This document shows positions 8,288 through 16,359 of a stretch of DNA of 41,053 bases, in pieces (the stretch's first letter is position 1; each line of letters begins with the position of its first letter). Location: NCBI GenBank assembly GCA_946611605.1, contig CAMODU010000007.1:1-41053 (forward strand), given 5' to 3'. A program made the translations under genes and the position numbers. Under the pieces are notes generated by a model. The model was not told where the DNA came from, made no database searches, and saw nothing but the letters and a program-made list of their open reading frames with translations. This DNA is from an uncultured bacterium. GTDB taxonomy: Bacteria; Bacillota_I; Bacilli_A; RF39; UBA660.

Positions 8288-9389
8288 CTAATCCCTCTTT
8301 AATCTAATATAACTCTCTATGAAACCTTGAATATCACCATCAAGAACTTTATCTGCTTGAGCTGTTTCATAGTTTGTTCTAACATCTTTAACTAACTTAT
8401 ATGGTTCCAACACATAATTTCTTATTTGAGAACCAAAGTTAATATCATCATTACCTTTTAATGAATTAATTTCATCATGTCTTTTTTGAACTTCTAATTG
8501 ATATAACTTAGATTTTAAAATCTTCATTGCTGTTTCTTTATTTCTTAATTGAGATCTTTCTTGTTGAGCATATATTACTATACCTGTTGGTAAGTGAGTT
8601 AATCTAACAGCAGAATCTGTTGTATTTACTCCTTGTCCACCATTACCTGATGCTCTAGTTATATCTATTCTAATATCTTCATCTTTTATTTCTATTTCTT
8701 TAGGAACATCTTCAATCTCTGGAGTAACATTAACAGCAGCAAATGATGTTTGCCTTTTACCAGCTGCATTGAAAGGAGATATTCTAACTAATCTATGTAC
8801 TCCTATTTCAGATTTAAGATATCCATATGCATATGGTTTAATTATATGAATCATAACTGATTTAATACCAGCTTCATCAGCTTCTTGGTAATCAACCATC
8901 TCATATTTATAATCATTCTTATCTAAATACATTTGATACATTCTAAGTAACATAGAAGCCCAATCTTGTGCTTCAGTTCCACCTGCACCAGGATGTATTT
9001 CTAAATAACAATTATATGAATCAAATTCTCCATTTAATAATGTAGATACTTCTAAGGAAGATAATTCTTCTTCTAACTTAGAATAACTATTATCTATATC
9101 ATCATATAATTCTTTATCTAAATCTTCTTTATATTCATTAAGTAATTCTAGATTATTATTTATATTAGATGATAAATATTTATATTTATCTAATATACTA
9201 GATATACTAGAATGTTCCATATTAACCTTAGCTAATTCATCTGGATCATTATAAATGCTAGGATCACTAAGTTTTTTATTTAATTCACTTAATCTATTCT
9301 CTTTGTTAGAGATGTCAAAGTGACCTCCCAATTGATTCTAATCTATTATTTAAATCATTATAACTTTTTAATAATTCATTATAATTCAT
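8288..9389 (-). CDS. prfB: Peptide chain release factor 2 (RF2), programmed +1 frameshift
   Basis: The real gene begins at the ATG at 9389 (GAGGT ribosome site). It reads 24 codons ending in CTT, meets TGA (9317-9315) and continues +1 as GAC to 8288, giving 366 residues, the usual RF2 length. Family marks: the anticodon tripeptide SPF at 204-206 (UGA/UAA specificity) and the peptidyl-hydrolysis GGQ at 250-252 in GNGGQGVNTTDSAVR. The N-terminal helical domain is complete only if the short first frame is included. RF2 releases peptides at TGA/TAA, so low RF2 favours the shift and more RF2 (autoregulation). It lies downstream of a coiled-coil gene whose TAA ends 1 nt before this ATG, and upstream of yitT. 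Confidence 0.96.
9314..9329 (-). promoter_or_regulatory. prfB programmed frameshift site
   Basis: GGGAGG (9329-9324), a 3-nt spacer TCA, then CTT TGA C. An internal Shine-Dalgarno three bases before the slippery CTT and a TGA followed by C is the classical RF2 autoregulatory arrangement. Confidence 0.95.
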
Positions 9390-9390
9390 A

Positions 9391-9954
9391 TTACATACCT
9401 CTTTTATGTTTAGAAACAATTTCGTTATCTATAGTTTCTAATCTATCTATACCCCAATGATGATTTTTCATATCAGATCTAAAAAATCTAATCTCAGCAT
9501 TTAAAATAGTAGCTAAATCTTCATTACCATCTTCTAATGCTTTTTCTAATTCATGATTTTTTATCTTAATAGCTTCACTTGTTTGAGATAATGCTTTAGA
9601 TAATTCGAACTCATCATACATGGATTGTTTAACATGATATATATTAGTTGTTTCAGCTAATACAGTACCATATTGAGTTAACAATATTTTAAAATAATCT
9701 TTATCCATCTCTGGTTTAAGATAATGTAATTCTGTTTCTAAAACAGATAATTCTTCTTGTAAACCTTTAATAGTTTTATCTCTTAATTCTTTTTCTTTTT
9801 GCCACATTTTAGAATCTGGTGATTGAGATAATCTAAATAGAGCATTACTTAATAGATCTTCATTCTTAATAGTTTCTTTTCTATTTTCTCTTACTCTTTG
9901 GATTATATCTAATCCCTTATCAAAAAAATCATCTTGATTAATAGTGTTTTCCAT
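9391..9954 (-). CDS. Hypothetical coiled-coil protein, 187 residues
   Basis: Not recognised. It is soluble and highly charged, mostly helical, with heptad-like stretches around 45-75 and 95-165 (LSKALSQTSEAIKIKNHELEKALEDGNEDL). Start ATG at 9954 follows AGGTGA at 5-nt spacing; the GTG at 9963 overlaps this site. First gene of the operon with prfB, yitT and the lipoprotein. No metal-binding or nucleotide motif is visible. Confidence 0.8.
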   Translation of the reverse strand: MENTINQDDFFDKGLDIIQRVRENRKETIKNEDLLSNALFRLSQSPDSKMWQKEKELRDKTIKGLQEELSVLETELHYLKPEMDKDYFKILLTQYGTVLAETTNIYHVKQSMYDEFELSKALSQTSEAIKIKNHELEKALEDGNEDLATILNAEIRFFRSDMKNHHWGIDRLETIDNEIVSKHKRGM

Positions 9955-9971
9955 CTTAATCACCTATATTA

Positions 9972-9980
9972 ATTATAACA
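9972..9980 (-). promoter_or_regulatory. extended -10 promoter of the prfB operon
   Basis: TGTTATAAT, then TAATATAGG leading straight into the Shine-Dalgarno. Confidence 0.68.
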
Positions 9981-9990
9981 TAATAAAAGA

Positions 9991-10008
9991 ATTAGTTATA
10001 TAACTAAT
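9991..10008 (-). terminator. intrinsic terminator downstream of the amylase
   Basis: Perfect palindrome ATTAGTTATATAACTAAT followed by TTCTTTTATT on the minus strand. It lies 94 nt after the amylase stop but only about 12 nt after the stop of the out-of-frame tail. Confidence 0.7.
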
Positions 10009-10019
10009 CCTTTATAATA

Positions 10020-10102
10020 TTAATTCATTCTTTTTCTTAATACTAATAATCCTAATGCAGAAATAAATAATGTTAATAAATAGATATGAATAAAGTCACT
10101 TT
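10020..10102 (-). pseudogene. out-of-frame membrane-anchor-like tail after the amylase
   Basis: Immediately after the amylase stop, the -1 frame stays open, reading SDFIHIYLLTLFISALG then LLVLRKRMN and TAA at 10020. A hydrophobic helix followed by RKR looks like the C-terminal anchor of a surface protein. No good start codon or ribosome site precedes it. The frame remains open a further ~13 codons back inside the amylase end. It may be a frameshifted amylase tail or the remnant of another gene. Confidence 0.4.
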
Positions 10103-11944
10103 TTACTTCTTTATAATTGCTGTGCAACCATATGGAGATAATCTATGCATTTGACTCTTCTTAAGAGTATATATCTTATCATTAGTTTCATATCTTTCTG
10201 GTATTAAAGGAGCATAATCTTCATTAGTTCTATTTATAGTTACTAATGCATCTCCTTCATTAGATAATCTTTCAAACATCATGTAATGGTGATTTATATC
10301 TACCATTTTTAAGTCTGCTTCTTTTAAGAAAGTTTGTTCTTTTCTTATTTGCCCTAGATACTTAAAATAATTTAATAATTCTTCATCTATTTTATCCCAA
10401 GTCATTGGGCATCTATTATTATGATTTCCCATACCTGTCATTCCTATTTCATCACCATAGAAGATTGCGAATATTCCTGGCATGAAATTCATACAGAAAG
10501 AATATGCTTCAAATATATCTTTTCCCTTTTGATATTCTTCAGGAGTTAATTTAAAATTGTTGAAATAGTCTGGGTTTTCATGACATTGAAATAAGTTAGT
10601 CCATGCATATTCTAAATATTCTCTAAAGTCATCTGATCCAAATATATTTATTACTCTAGTTATATCATGAGTGGATGTAAAATTCATTAATGTATTAAGC
10701 GTATCTTTAGGATATTCATTTAACATATCTTGAATAACACCGCTTAATTTACTAACATCAGTAAATTTAAAATATCTCATCAAAGCATCAACTAAAGGAT
10801 AATTCATTTGAGTATCCATGCATTTACCATTTGATATATATCCTCTATTTTCATGCATGGCATTCTTCCATACTTCACCAATTATAAGTCCATCTTTTTT
10901 ATTTCTCTTAACAGCTGTTCTAATACCTTCTAAAAATTCATCGTATAAATTATCAGCGACATCTAATCTTAAACCATCTATACCTAATTCAAACCATTGG
11001 TCAATTATTCCACCCTTACCATATATGTATTCTTGCCAATTCTTAGAATTACCATCACATACAGGTAAATCTTGGAAACCAAACCAATAATCAAAGTAAG
11101 TATTACCAGAGTTATACCATGTCTTATAGAATGAACCATAATAAGAATTAATATCTTGTTTAGCACCTATATTAGGATAATTACCATATTCATTAAAATA
11201 TTTAGAATCATTTCCTGTATGATCGAATACTCCATCTAGTATTATCTTTATATTTCTTTTATGTGCTTCATCACATAACACTTTTAAGTCATTATTAGTC
11301 CCTACATATGGATCAACATTTTCATAATCAGCTGCATCATATCTATGATTCTTAGGACTAGTAACTATAGGAGATAAATATATAATATCTACACCTAAAT
11401 CTTTTATATAATTTAATTTATCTGTAATTCCTTTTAAATCTCCACCATAGAAATCATGATCCCAATCAGCATCATATGGAACTGTAACTGGATCATCCCA
11501 GTTCTTTATAACTCTTCCTTTTATAGGTTCTAAGGGTTTATCACTACCTCTATTAAATCTATCAACAAATATATGATACATAATAGCTCCTTTAGCCCAT
11601 TCAGGAACTTCAAAGTTAACTGATAATTTATCATATTTTCTATAATCCATGTAATCTACTACTTCTTGATCAACATTCATGTATTTTCTTTTACTATTAG
11701 CAGTAAAAGTAAAATAATATCTATAAATAGCAGATGTATATAAAAATACATCATTCTTAAATATTACATATCCATCTTCATTATGATCAAATGATAACTT
11801 AAATGATTTATTCCCATGATTAGATTGAGTAACCATAAACATATCCTCTAACCATCCTTCAGACATAGGAACTGTAATAGTTACTTCATATGTTGCTCCG
11901 ACATCGTTTGATTCTTTTAATTTAATTGTATAACCTTGTTGCAT
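10103..11944 (-). CDS. GH13 alpha-amylase family glycosidase (neopullulanase/maltogenic amylase-like)
   Basis: 613 residues, no signal peptide, so presumably cytoplasmic and acting on imported maltodextrins or stored glucan. An N-terminal beta domain (about 1-115) precedes the (beta/alpha)8 barrel, beginning at WAKGAIMYHIFVDRFNRG. The four GH13 regions are present: LDGVFDHTG (D237, H242), GIDGLRLDVADN (nucleophile D328), IIGEVW (acid/base E357) and NFTSTHDITR (H426-D427). A C-terminal beta domain follows. Region IV has STHD rather than NHD, a tolerated variant. It has its own promoter right after the def terminator. Its TAA at 10103 has no terminator nearby, unlike most genes here. Confidence 0.93.
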   Translation of the reverse strand: MQQGYTIKLKESNDVGATYEVTITVPMSEGWLEDMFMVTQSNHGNKSFKLSFDHNEDGYVIFKNDVFLYTSAIYRYYFTFTANSKRKYMNVDQEVVDYMDYRKYDKLSVNFEVPEWAKGAIMYHIFVDRFNRGSDKPLEPIKGRVIKNWDDPVTVPYDADWDHDFYGGDLKGITDKLNYIKDLGVDIIYLSPIVTSPKNHRYDAADYENVDPYVGTNNDLKVLCDEAHKRNIKIILDGVFDHTGNDSKYFNEYGNYPNIGAKQDINSYYGSFYKTWYNSGNTYFDYWFGFQDLPVCDGNSKNWQEYIYGKGGIIDQWFELGIDGLRLDVADNLYDEFLEGIRTAVKRNKKDGLIIGEVWKNAMHENRGYISNGKCMDTQMNYPLVDALMRYFKFTDVSKLSGVIQDMLNEYPKDTLNTLMNFTSTHDITRVINIFGSDDFREYLEYAWTNLFQCHENPDYFNNFKLTPEEYQKGKDIFEAYSFCMNFMPGIFAIFYGDEIGMTGMGNHNNRCPMTWDKIDEELLNYFKYLGQIRKEQTFLKEADLKMVDINHHYMMFERLSNEGDALVTINRTNEDYAPLIPERYETNDKIYTLKKSQMHRLSPYGCTAIIKK

Positions 11945-11969
11945 ATTTCAAACTCCCTATCCTATATAA

Positions 11970-11978
11970 ATTATATCA
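11970..11978 (-). promoter_or_regulatory. extended -10 promoter of the amylase
   Basis: TGATATAAT followed by TTATATAGG, directly after the seven-T run of the def terminator. Confidence 0.68.
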
Positions 11979-11984
11979 CAAAAA

Positions 11985-12004
11985 AAGAAGTATGATTACT
12001 TCTT
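11985..12004 (-). terminator. intrinsic terminator of def
   Basis: Eight-pair stem AAGAAGTA/TACTTCTT, 4-nt loop, seven T. The left arm encodes the last Lys codons and overlaps the TAA stop (11996-11998). Confidence 0.85.
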
Positions 12005-12622
12005 AACTCTTACTTTTTCTTTATATTTATTTAATAATTCTTCATAAGGATCATCTTTTTGAATAATCTTATATCCTTCTTTTTGTCTTAACAATTTTCT
12101 CTCTGATAAAGGCATATATATTACTTCATCAGCAACATCCATATGTAATACACCATCTAAATGATCTAATTCATGTGATAAAACAGTTGCTTCAAAACCT
12201 TCAAACCATTCTTCTTGTACATCATAGTTTTCATCTATATAATTTACTTTCATAAGATATGGTCTTTTAACTTTACCACAGAAATTTAAACAACTAGCAC
12301 AGGCTTCCCAATACTCAGTTAATCCATATCTTTCTATAATTATAGGATTAATCAATACTCTACCTTCATTATATAATTTATCTTCAACAGATTGTTCATC
12401 TCTTTGCATTCTATTAATAATATCTATATCAGTATTCTTTAAATAAATAATTCTTTTAGGTATACCTATTTGAACTGCAGCCATAGCCATTACATCATGT
12501 TCTTTACAAAACTTACCTAATAATTCAATCTCGTATTTTAAATTTTTATCATGAATATTTACTTCTTTAGATACTTGTCTAAGATATTCCTCATTATCTT
12601 GTATTGTAATTGGTTCAATCAC
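11996..12622 (-). CDS. def: Peptide deformylase-like metalloenzyme
   Basis: 208 residues. The deformylase motifs occur in order but diverged: AMAAVQIGIP for GxGLAAxQxG, WEACASCLNF for EGCLS (Cys metal ligand), and LSHELDHLDG for QHExDHLxG (the two His ligands and the catalytic Glu). This would remove formyl groups from nascent proteins. The Cys-rich second motif (C-A-S-C-L-N-F-C-G) differs from textbook Def, and a paralogue elsewhere in the genome is possible. Start is GTG at 12622, spaced 5 nt from AAGAAGGTG; an ATG two bases upstream is followed at once by TGA. Own promoter, own terminator. Confidence 0.85.
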   Translation of the reverse strand: MIEPITIQDNEEYLRQVSKEVNIHDKNLKYEIELLGKFCKEHDVMAMAAVQIGIPKRIIYLKNTDIDIINRMQRDEQSVEDKLYNEGRVLINPIIIERYGLTEYWEACASCLNFCGKVKRPYLMKVNYIDENYDVQEEWFEGFEATVLSHELDHLDGVLHMDVADEVIYMPLSERKLLRQKEGYKIIQKDDPYEELLNKYKEKVRVKK

Positions 12623-12645
12623 ATAATCACCTTCTTAAGTTAATT

Positions 12646-12673
12646 ATTATATATGTTATAGAATAAAAATCAA
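12646..12673 (-). promoter_or_regulatory. promoter of def
   Basis: TTGATT (12673-12668), 16-nt spacer, TATAAT (12651-12646) on the minus strand. Confidence 0.6.
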
Positions 12674-12678
12674 TATAA

Positions 12679-12704
12679 AAAGAGTGATTTATTTTTCACT
12701 CTTT
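12679..12704 (-). terminator. intrinsic terminator at the secA stop
   Basis: Stem AAAGAGTGA/TCACTCTTT, then T-run. Codons for K-S-E form the proximal arm, and the TAA stop (12689-12691) is in the loop. Confidence 0.85.
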
Positions 12705-15193
12705 CCATGACATTGTTTATATTTCTTTCCAGATCCACACCAACAAGGATCATTACGTCCTATTTTCTTTTTAGCTTTATCTGGATTCTTAACCTTTTCT
12801 TTACCATCTGCATAGTTACCTTCTACTGGTCTAGCAGTAAAGTTTTGTTTAATTTCCATTCTTAATAAGAAGTTAGAAATAGATTCTTCAATACCATCTT
12901 GCATAGCTTCAAATATTTCATATCCTTCTTTAGCATATGCTTGTAATGGATTTCTTTGTCCATATCCACGAAGTCCAATACCTTCTCTTAAGTTATCCAT
13001 ATCAGTAATATGTTTAATCCATGCTTCATCAATAACTCTTAAAGAAATATGTCTTTCAAAATCTTGTACTATATTTTCAGGAACTATAGAAATCTTATGT
13101 TCATATTCTTCAATTAGTTTTTCAGATATAGCTTCATAAATTTCATCTTCAGATTTACCAGATAAATCTTCAACTCTGAATTTATCATGTTTAATAGATG
13201 GATTAACTGCATCTAATATACCTTCTAAGTCAGCATCAGTTAAATGTCCTTCTGGAGCTAAATGTGAATGAATCATATCATCTACATAATCTCTCATGAA
13301 ATCTAATACTACACCATGTATGTCTTCAGCATCTAATACTTCATTACGTCTCTTATAAATAACTAATCTTTGTTGAGATACTATGTTATCGTAATCAAGT
13401 AAGTTCTTACGCATATCATAGTTATTTCCTTCAACTTTCTTTTGTGCTGATTCAACAGATTTAGAGAACATCTTAGATCTAATTTGTTCCATATCATCTA
13501 AACCTAAGTTTTGAACAGCAGTCTTGATTGAATCAGGTACGAATCTTCTTAATAATTCATCTTCAAATGAGATGAAGAATTGTGAATAACCTGGATCTCC
13601 TTGACGACCAGCACGTCCTCTTAATTGGTTATCAATACGACGAGATTCATGTCTTTCAGTACCAATTACACATAAACCACCAAGTTCAGCAACGCCTTCG
13701 CCAAGCTTAATATCTGTACCACGACCAGCCATGTTAGTTGCAATAGTAACTGCACCCTTTTGACCAGCCTTTTCAATGATTTCAGCTTCTCTTGCATGAT
13801 TCTTAGCATTTAATACTTCATGTTTAATCTTAATCTTATCTAACATTCTAGATAATCTTTCATTGTTTTCTACTGAAATAGTACCAACTAAGATAGGTTG
13901 TCCTGTTTCATGTACTTGTCTAATGAATTCTACTATAGCCTTATACTTAGCAGATTCAGTAGCATACATGATATCAGCCATATCTTTTCTAATACATGGT
14001 TTGTTAGTTGGTATTTCAATAACGTACATGTTATATATTTCTCTAAATTCTTCTTCTTCAGTTTTAGCTGTACCAGTCATACCTGATATCTTAGCATACA
14101 TTCTGAAGTAATTTTGGAATGTAATTGTAGCCATTGTACGAGTTTCTTCATTTATTTGAACTCCTTCTTTAGCTTCAATTGCTTGATGTAGACCATCTGA
14201 GAATTGTCTACCTTCCATTAAACGACCAGTAAATTGATCAACTATAACAACTTTGCCTTCTCCATCAACTACATAATCAACATCTAAAGCCATACCATAG
14301 TTAGCTTTTAATGCTTGGTTAATATGATGAACAAGAGCAGTATTATTTGCATCATATAAATTATCTAATGAGAAGAATCTTTCAACTTTTCTTCCACCTT
14401 CTTCAGTTAACATAACTGATTTAGTCTTTAAGTCTACTGTATAATCTTCTTCTTCCTTTAAAGCCTTAACAGCTTTATCAGCTTCTTTATATAAGTTAGC
14501 TGAATTAACTTTACCACCTGAAATAATTAATGGAGTTCTAGCTTCATCAATTAACATTGAGTCAACTTCGTCTAGGATTACATAGTTTAATCCTCTTTGA
14601 ACTCTATCTTCTGGTCTAACAACCATATTATCTCTTAAGTAATCGAATCCAACTTCATTATTAGTTGAATAAGTTATATCAGCAGCATATGCAGCTCTTT
14701 TTTCTTCAGGACTTAATTCTCTTAAGTTAACTCCTACAGTTAAACCTAAGAATTCATATATAGGTCCCATCCATTCAGCATTACGTTGAGTTAAGTATTC
14801 ATTAACTGTTACAACATGAACACCTTTTCCTGTTAATGCATTTAAATATGCAGGTAATATAGTAGTTAATGTTTTACCTTCACCAGTTTTTAATTCAGCT
14901 ATATTACCAAAGTGAATAGCTAAACCACCTAATAATTGAACATAATATGGTTTTTCACCAATTATTCTCCAGGCAGCTTCTCTAACTGCTGCAAATGCTG
15001 GAACAATTATTTCTTCATCATTAACTGTTTTACCATTATCTAAAGCTTCTTTTAAATCCTTAGTAGTGTGCTTTAACTCATCATCACTCATCTTAGAATA
15101 TTTATCATCTAAAGCTTCTATTTTATCTGCAATTTTTCTAAATCTTTTTAGTTCTTTATACTCTGTATCAACTAATCCTCTAAGTAGTCCCAT
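12689..15193 (-). CDS. secA: Preprotein translocase motor ATPase SecA
   Basis: 834 residues. This DEAD-type motor pushes unfolded preproteins through SecYEG. Walker A TGEGKT lies near 103-108, DEVDSMLIDEARTPLIISG is the DEVD region, MAGRGTDIKLG and GRAGRQGDPG are helicase motifs V and VI, and a helical wing/scaffold is followed by a C-terminal zinc knuckle NDPCWCGSGKKYKQCHG that binds SecB or ribosomes in relatives. Start ATG at 15193 follows GGAGG at 7-nt spacing; an in-frame ATG at 15241 lacks a ribosome site. The leader is about 85 nt, long for this genome, and contains two hairpins and a mini-ORF. The hpf-secA adjacency is typical of Firmicutes. Confidence 0.98.
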   Translation of the reverse strand: MGLLRGLVDTEYKELKRFRKIADKIEALDDKYSKMSDDELKHTTKDLKEALDNGKTVNDEEIIVPAFAAVREAAWRIIGEKPYYVQLLGGLAIHFGNIAELKTGEGKTLTTILPAYLNALTGKGVHVVTVNEYLTQRNAEWMGPIYEFLGLTVGVNLRELSPEEKRAAYAADITYSTNNEVGFDYLRDNMVVRPEDRVQRGLNYVILDEVDSMLIDEARTPLIISGGKVNSANLYKEADKAVKALKEEEDYTVDLKTKSVMLTEEGGRKVERFFSLDNLYDANNTALVHHINQALKANYGMALDVDYVVDGEGKVVIVDQFTGRLMEGRQFSDGLHQAIEAKEGVQINEETRTMATITFQNYFRMYAKISGMTGTAKTEEEEFREIYNMYVIEIPTNKPCIRKDMADIMYATESAKYKAIVEFIRQVHETGQPILVGTISVENNERLSRMLDKIKIKHEVLNAKNHAREAEIIEKAGQKGAVTIATNMAGRGTDIKLGEGVAELGGLCVIGTERHESRRIDNQLRGRAGRQGDPGYSQFFISFEDELLRRFVPDSIKTAVQNLGLDDMEQIRSKMFSKSVESAQKKVEGNNYDMRKNLLDYDNIVSQQRLVIYKRRNEVLDAEDIHGVVLDFMRDYVDDMIHSHLAPEGHLTDADLEGILDAVNPSIKHDKFRVEDLSGKSEDEIYEAISEKLIEEYEHKISIVPENIVQDFERHISLRVIDEAWIKHITDMDNLREGIGLRGYGQRNPLQAYAKEGYEIFEAMQDGIEESISNFLLRMEIKQNFTARPVEGNYADGKEKVKNPDKAKKKIGRNDPCWCGSGKKYKQCHGKSEK

Positions 15194-15214
15194 AAATTTT
15201 CCTCCAGTAAATAA

Positions 15215-15268
15215 TATTTTATCATAAAATAATCGATACATAACAAAAAAATGTTATATTTCAACCAT
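15215..15268 (-). promoter_or_regulatory. secA leader: mini-ORF plus two hairpins
   Basis: Right after the promoter, TATAGGAAAA precedes ATG GTT GAA ATA TAA (15268-15254). Hairpin ATAACA/TGTTAT (15240-15257) overlaps its stop, and TATTTTAT/ATAAAATA (15215-15231) stands just before the secA ribosome site. Could control secA translation; inferred from sequence only. Confidence 0.4.
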
Positions 15269-15281
15269 TTTTCCTATATAA

Positions 15282-15290
15282 ATTATACCA
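15282..15290 (-). promoter_or_regulatory. extended -10 promoter of secA
   Basis: TGGTATAAT followed by TTATATAGG. Confidence 0.65.
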
Positions 15291-15323
15291 TATAATAGGT
15301 AAATAATATATAAATAATAAAAA

Positions 15324-15344
15324 AAGCATAGAAATTCTATGCTT
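15324..15344 (-). terminator. intrinsic terminator of hpf
   Basis: Stem AAGCATAG/CTATGCTT, 5-nt loop, seven T. The TAA stop (15343-15345) overlaps the base of the stem. Confidence 0.87.
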
Positions 15345-15873
15345 ATCTTGAATAAATAATACCGTAATTGTTATCTTTTCTCTTATAAATTACAGCAATA
15401 CACTCTTCATCTGCATCTTTATATACGAAAAATGAGTGTCCTAATAATTCCATTTGAAGAATAGCTTCTTCTTCACTCATTGGTTTAGTTTCAATATTTT
15501 TTCTCTTAACTATTTGATTATCTTCAACATCATCAAAGTCATCTTGTAAGAAAGCAAATGAAATTTCAGGTGCTTCATTCTTACGAGAATTTAATCTTGT
15601 TTTATTCTTTCTAATTTGTCTTTCAATAACTTCTTGAACTTCATCTATTGCAGCATATAAATCAGCATTAGATTCTTCAGCTCTTAAAGTAAATCCTTTA
15701 GCAGGAATAGTTACTTCGATAGTATCTTTGTTATTCTTAGATCTAATCAATACATGTGCATCGATTGTACTAGGATCATCAAAGTACTTATCTAGCTTAG
15801 CTAGCTTCTCCTTAATGTAAGCTTTAATTGCATCAGTTACAGCAATTTTGTCTCCACGAATATTAATATTCAT
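15343..15873 (-). CDS. hpf: Ribosome hibernation promoting factor, long form
   Basis: 176 residues. The N-terminal domain (about 1-100; MNINIRGDKIAVTDAIKAYIKEKLAKLDKYF, a basic helix ending RQIRKNKTRLNSRK) binds the 30S decoding site. The C-terminal domain (about 125-176; KPMSEEEAILQMELLGHSFFVYKDADEECIAVIYKRKDNNYGIIY) is the dimerisation domain that joins two ribosomes into 100S particles. Two domains make it the long HPF typical of Firmicutes. Own promoter (15894-15902), monocistronic, upstream of secA as in Bacillus. Confidence 0.96.
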   Translation of the reverse strand: MNINIRGDKIAVTDAIKAYIKEKLAKLDKYFDDPSTIDAHVLIRSKNNKDTIEVTIPAKGFTLRAEESNADLYAAIDEVQEVIERQIRKNKTRLNSRKNEAPEISFAFLQDDFDDVEDNQIVKRKNIETKPMSEEEAILQMELLGHSFFVYKDADEECIAVIYKRKDNNYGIIYSR

Positions 15874-15893
15874 GATATCACCTTCCTAACTTT

Positions 15894-15902
15894 ATTATAT
15901 CA
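15894..15902 (-). promoter_or_regulatory. extended -10 promoter of hpf
   Basis: TGATATAAT on the minus strand, about 10 nt past the smpB terminator T-run. Confidence 0.65.
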
Positions 15903-15913
15903 TTAAATGAAAA

Positions 15914-15935
15914 AAGTGAATATAATTATTCACTT
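15914..15935 (-). terminator. intrinsic terminator of smpB
   Basis: Nine-pair stem AAGTGAATA/TATTCACTT, 4-nt loop, T6. The TAA stop (15934-15936) overlaps the stem. Confidence 0.86.
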
Positions 15936-16359
15936 AATATCTTTCATTTCTTTCAAGGTCACGCTTCTTAATTGTTTCACGTTTATCATATAATTTTTTA
16001 CCCTTACATAAACCAATTAATAGCTTAGCATGATTATTCTTGAAATATAGTTTTAAAGGAACTAATGTTAATCCTTGTTCTTTTATTTCTTGAGATAATT
16101 TTAATATCTCTTTTTTATGAAGTAGTAACTTTCTTTGTCTTCTTTCATCATGATTAAATTGGTTACCTTCATCATATTTAGAAATAAACATATTAATAAC
16201 ATATACTTCATTATTCTTAATACGTGCATATGTATCTCTTAGATTAACTGATCCTTTTCTAATTGATTTTATCTCTGTACCAGATAATACTATTCCACAT
16301 TCTATTTCTTTAAGAATAAAGTAATCAAAATAGGCTTTTCTATTCTTAACTTCTATCAT
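15934..16359 (-). CDS. smpB: SsrA (tmRNA)-binding protein SmpB
   Basis: 141 residues. SmpB brings tmRNA to stalled ribosomes for trans-translation. The family core is clear: RKAYFDYFILKEIECGIVLSGTEIKSIRKGSVNLRDTYARI, then NHDERRQRKLLLHKKEI, LVPLKLYFKNNHAKLLIGLCKGKKLYDKRE, and a basic C-terminal tail that mimics an anticodon arm. Its ATG overlaps the rnr stop (ATGA), so translation is coupled to RNase R, its partner in degrading non-stop mRNA. No ssrA gene follows it here; hpf comes next. Confidence 0.97.
   Translation of the reverse strand: MIEVKNRKAYFDYFILKEIECGIVLSGTEIKSIRKGSVNLRDTYARIKNNEVYVINMFISKYDEGNQFNHDERRQRKLLLHKKEILKLSQEIKEQGLTLVPLKLYFKNNHAKLLIGLCKGKKLYDKRETIKKRDLERNERY

Noticed and set aside
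8288-9331. Short prfB starting at 9331
   Set aside because: The start lies within the frameshift signal; the frameshifted product from 9389 restores normal RF2 length.
12689-15241. Longer SecA starting at 15241
   Set aside because: No ribosome site there, and the extra residues lie across the leader hairpin; GGAGG supports 15193.
15874-15933. tmRNA (ssrA) next to smpB
   Set aside because: The gap of about 60 nt holds only a terminator and the hpf promoter; there is no room for tmRNA.
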